In this document: in pieces, positions 7,331 to 10,000 of the stretch | Layout of the letters: every line of letters starts with the position of its first letter | Numbering within the stretch: position 1 is the stretch's first letter | NCBI GenBank assembly: GCA_019787685.1 | Contig: JAHNUO010000100.1 | Location: 1-10,000 of the forward strand | DNA length: 10,000 nucleotides | Reading direction: 5' to 3' | Origin: Chiua virens | Taxonomy: Eukaryota; Basidiomycota; Agaricomycetes; Boletales; Boletaceae | Program-made: the position numbers and the translations under genes | Notes under the pieces: model-generated | Databases searched by the model: none | Told to the model about the DNA's origin: nothing | Seen by the model: only the letters and a program-made list of their open reading frames with translations

Positions 7331-7680
7331 GCATACATACAGGGGTGGGCACTAAAGCTTTTTATGTTCTATTTTTAATTAATATTATCATACGATTATT
7401 ACTATTAATAGTGCATTATCCTTGTCGATTTTTTTACAAATATTATTTAGATTGTGTGTTTTTCATAATCTAAATATAATTGCTTTCATCTGGTCGTGGG
7501 TTCAATTTCCAATAGTGTCGCATTCTTTTTGTTTAATAAATCTTTTTTTTATTTTTTAAAAATCTATATTAATGTAATAATTCATTTAGATGCATAAAAA
7601 GACAAATGCCAGCGATGATATATATACATACATGTACAATACTTCCGATGCGCAGTTTAAGTGCTCTCTTGCACGCTCCT
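7331..7680. other. A+T-rich unique IGS
   Basis: No gene is seen. The stretch holds a strong inverted repeat at 7444-7476 and a B-box-like GGTCGTGGGTTCAATTTCC at 7492-7510 followed by a T-rich tail. The latter may be a decayed tRNA-derived element, but no A box is visible. Confidence 0.5.
7444..7476. repeat. Perfect 10-bp inverted repeat
   Basis: TATTTAGATT (7444-7453) and AATCTAAATA (7467-7476) are perfect inverted copies around a 13-nt loop. It is entirely A+T-rich apart from one G/C pair. It could form a cruciform; function is unknown. Confidence 0.6.
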
Positions 7681-7770
7681 GCCTGTGCGGCTTGGTGGCG
7701 ATGACCATAGCGTCTTTGACTCGCAAGCCGTGGGTCCCGGGTTCGAATCCCGGCAAAAAAAAAAAAAAAA
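7681..7770 (+). mobile_element. tRNA-derived SINE-like head with poly(A)
   Basis: The plus strand shows a Pol III type-2 promoter: an A-box-like TGGTGGCGATGACC at 7693-7706 and a perfect B box GGTTCGAATCC at 7739-7749, inside a complete T arm (CCGGG TTCGAAT CCCGG, 7737-7753). An A16 run follows directly (7755-7770) in place of a tRNA 3' end. The acceptor and anticodon stems do not close properly, so it is not a functional tRNA. This arrangement is typical of tRNA-derived SINEs; the body may extend right to about 7950, but I see no clear 3' end or target-site duplication. Minus-strand frames through it translate to the AGIRTRDPRLA-type peptide often seen in spurious proteins from SINE B boxes. 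Confidence 0.7.
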
Positions 7771-8070
7771 CTTGGTTTTTTTGTGGACGTCCGATTATTT
7801 GGAAGCTTTGGCCGGTACACGACATGGGCACCCAGGTGACTGGAACGATAAAAAAGTCCGTGGGCACGGAAATATGTGCTAATGGACGTGTAAAATCGTT
7901 TCTGGTTAAACAAGGGTGTGAGAGAGAGAATAAAGGGCCCCAAAAACTGAAATTCACGCCTGTACCTCCACTATGGGAAAATTTGCTCGTAGAATAAATC
8001 GAATATCCTACAATCAAACGCAACCCCTCCCCGTGCCTACACTGTGGTATAATTTGTATGATGCCATCAG
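7771..8070. other. IGS between SINE head and 161-bp array
   Basis: Mostly unique sequence, possibly including the SINE body up to about 7950. It contains the palindrome GGACGTCC at about 7784-7791 and a GGTATAA at 8046-8052. Open frames on both strands here run through the SINE and have no recognised domain. No gene is called. Confidence 0.5.
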
Positions 8071-8074
8071 GTTG

Positions 8075-9897
8075 GCGAAAAAAAATCTTGTGTCTTGAAT
8101 TTTGCCCAACTCATCGTCAAACGATTGATGCGAGCGAAAAAAAATCTTGTGTCTTGAATTTTGCCCAACTCATCGTCAAACGATTGATGCGAGCTGGGAA
8201 AATGGTATGCCGATTGGAAACATAACGATTGGAATTTTTTTTTGAAACTCATGCTCGCCGTGGCGGCCACCAGGAGCCCACCAGGCGGCACGGTCGACGA
8301 AAAAATTTTTGTGTCTGAATTTTGCCCAACTCATCGTCAAACGATTGATGCGAGCTGGGAAAATGGTATGCCGATCGGAAACATAACGATTGGAATTTTT
8401 TTTTGAAACTCATGCTCGCCGTGGCGGCCACCAGGAGCCCACCAGGCGGCACGGTCGACGAAAAAATTGTTGTGTCTGAATTTTGCCCAACTCATCGTCA
8501 AACGATTGATGCGAGCTGGGAAAATGGTATGCCGATCGGAAACATAACGATTGGAATTTTTTTTTGAAACTCATGCTCGCCGTGGCGGCCACCAGGAGCC
8601 CACCAGGCGGCACGGTCGACGAAAAAATTTTTGTGTCTGAATTTTGCCCAACTCATCGTCAAACGATTGATGCGAGCTGGGAAAATGGTATGCCGATCGG
8701 AAACATAACGATTGGAATTTTTTTTTGAAACTCATGCTCGCCGTGGCGGCCACCAGGAGCCCACCAGGCGGCACGGTCGACGAAAAAATTTTGTGTCTGA
8801 ATTTTGCCCAACTCATCGTCAAACGATTGATGCGAGCTGGGAAAATGGTATGCCGATCGGAAACATAACGATTGGAATTTTTTTTTGAAACTCATGCTCG
8901 CCGTGGCGGCCACCAGGAGCCCACCAGGCGGCACGGTCGACGAAAAAATTTTTGTGTCTGAATTTTGCCCAACTCATCGTCAAACGATTGATGCGAGCTG
9001 GGAAAATGGTATGCCGATCGGAAACATAACGATTGGAATTTTTTTTTGAAACTCATGCTCGCCGTGGCGGCCACCAGGAGCCCACCAGGCGGCACGGTCG
9101 ACGAAAAAATTTTTGTGTCTGAATTTTGCCCAACTCATCGTCAAACGATTGATGCGAGCTGGGAAAATGGTATGCCGATCGGAAACATAACGATTGGAAT
9201 TTTTTTTTGAAACTCATGCTCGCCGTGGCGGCCACCAGGAGCCCACCAGGCGGCACGGTCGACGAAAAAAATTTTGTGTCTGAATTTTGCCCAACTCATC
9301 GTCAAACGATTGATGCGAGCTGGGAAAATGGTATGCCGATCGGAAACATAACGATTGGAATTTTTTTTTGAAACTCATGCTCGCCGTGGCGGCCACCAGG
9401 AGCCCACCAGGCGGCACGGTCGACGAAAAAATTTTGTGTCTGAATTTTGCCCAACTCATCGTCAAACGATTGATGCGAGCTGGGAAAATGGTATGCCGAT
9501 CGGAAACATAACGATTGGAATTTTTTTTTGAAACTCATGCTCGCCGTGGCGGCCACCAGGAGCCCACCAGGCGGCACGGTCGACGAAAAAATTTTTGTGT
9601 CTGAATTTTGCCCAACTCATCGTCAAACGATTGATGCGAGCTGGGAAAATGGTATGCCGATCGGAAACATAACGATTGGAATTTTTTTTTGAAACTCATG
9701 CTCGCCGTGGCGGCCACCAGGAGCCCACCAGGCGGCACGGTCGACGAAAAAATTTTTGTGTCTGAATTTTGCCCAACTCATCGTCAAACGATTGATGCGA
9801 GCTGGGAAAATGGTATGCCGATCGGAAACATAACGATTGGAATTTTTTTTTGAAACTCATACTCGCCGAAATGTCCAACAGACTGGCCACTGTCGAC
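8075..9897. repeat. 161-bp tandem repeat array in the IGS
   Basis: Units marked by a GTCGAC site recur at 8293, 8454, 8615, 8776, 8936, 9097, 9258, 9419, 9579 and 9740, with spacing 161 bp or, twice, 160 bp. The left edge has a truncated 59-bp unit (8075-8133) and a first full unit with AAAAAAAATCTTG. The right edge unit is diverged and 152 bp, ending at another GTCGAC (9892-9897). Each unit has an A6T4-5 tract, CCCAACTCATCG, CGATCGG, a T9 run and a GC-rich block with GTGGCGGCCAC and two CCACCAGG copies. Units are nearly identical apart from A/T tract length. It shares no evident sequence with the 76-bp array. The unit length is not a multiple of three, so open frames of 67-94 codons are repeat artefacts. 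Confidence 0.97.
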
Positions 9898-9980
9898 GAT
9901 ATAAAGAATAACCAAATGATCGATTGCAGTATTGCTGTATTATAGGATACTTTAATATCCAGTTGACCACAACATCTCAC
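9898..9980. other. Unique IGS flank
   Basis: A short A+T-rich tail to the window edge. No feature is recognised. Confidence 0.5.
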
Positions 9981-10000
9981 AAACCATCAACCAAACATAT

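Noticed and set aside
7681..7753. Functional tRNA gene
   Set aside because: The T arm is perfect but the acceptor and anticodon stems do not close, and a poly(A) follows directly. A SINE head fits better.
7569..8023. Open frames of 124-145 codons on both strands
   Set aside because: They run through the tRNA-derived element and poly(A); the AGIRTRDPRLA-type peptide is a known artefact of SINE B boxes. Both strands are open, with no domain.
8293..9892. Phased A-tracts giving curved DNA in the 161-bp unit
   Set aside because: A/T tracts are present, but the spacing I counted between the first two (about 15-16 bp) is not in phase with the helical repeat.
8067..9980. Series of similar minus-strand open frames (67-94 codons) with a shared MPPGGLLVAATASMSFKK start
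   Set aside because: They are one 161-bp tandem repeat read in shifting frames. The unit is not a multiple of three and the frames overlap each other, so this is satellite-like spacer, not a gene family.

Overview
The window is a piece of nuclear ribosomal DNA from an insect, almost certainly a fly (Diptera), read against the direction of transcription. All rRNA genes lie on the minus strand. From high to low coordinates the order is intergenic spacer (IGS), putative Pol I promoter, 5' ETS, 18S, ITS1, 5.8S, a 20-nt spacer, 2S, ITS2, and the 5' end of 28S, which is cut by the window edge. The fly assignment rests on the 5.8S gene being split into a ~122-nt 5.8S and a separate 30-nt 2S rRNA, as known in Drosophila and Sciara, and on the long (~2.0 kb) insect-type 18S. 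I cannot name the species. There is no convincing protein-coding gene.

Region by region: 1-267 is the 28S 5' end (D1 side). 268-812 is ITS2. 813-984 is the 2S/5.8S block. 985-2351 is an unusually long ITS1 with short internal repeats and two 12-mer copies of a conserved 5.8S segment. 2352-4364 is a complete 18S gene. 4365 to about 5020 is the 5' ETS, with three 54-bp tandem repeats and a hairpin. About 5011-5045 holds a TATATA-type candidate Pol I start. 5160-6783 is an array of 76-bp repeats just upstream of that promoter. 6784-8070 is mixed IGS with a (TG)33 microsatellite, a 191/166-bp tandem duplication, an AT-rich inverted repeat and a tRNA-derived SINE-like insertion. 8075-9897 is a second, unrelated array of about 161-bp units. 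9898-9980 is unique spacer.

The parts work as one transcription unit. Pol I would start near 5020 and run leftward through 18S, 5.8S, 2S and 28S, with the 76-bp array in the position where insect spacer enhancer or promoter repeats lie. The points most worth a second look are: higher-order structure in both arrays (152-bp dimers passing into 228-bp trimers; a 643-bp four-unit period); a strongly strand-biased GGTATAA motif in ITS1, ETS and IGS; a promoter-like TATATATGT at both ends of the 76-bp array; 5.8S-like 12-mers at the start of ITS1; and a single extra base in a very conserved stretch of 18S.
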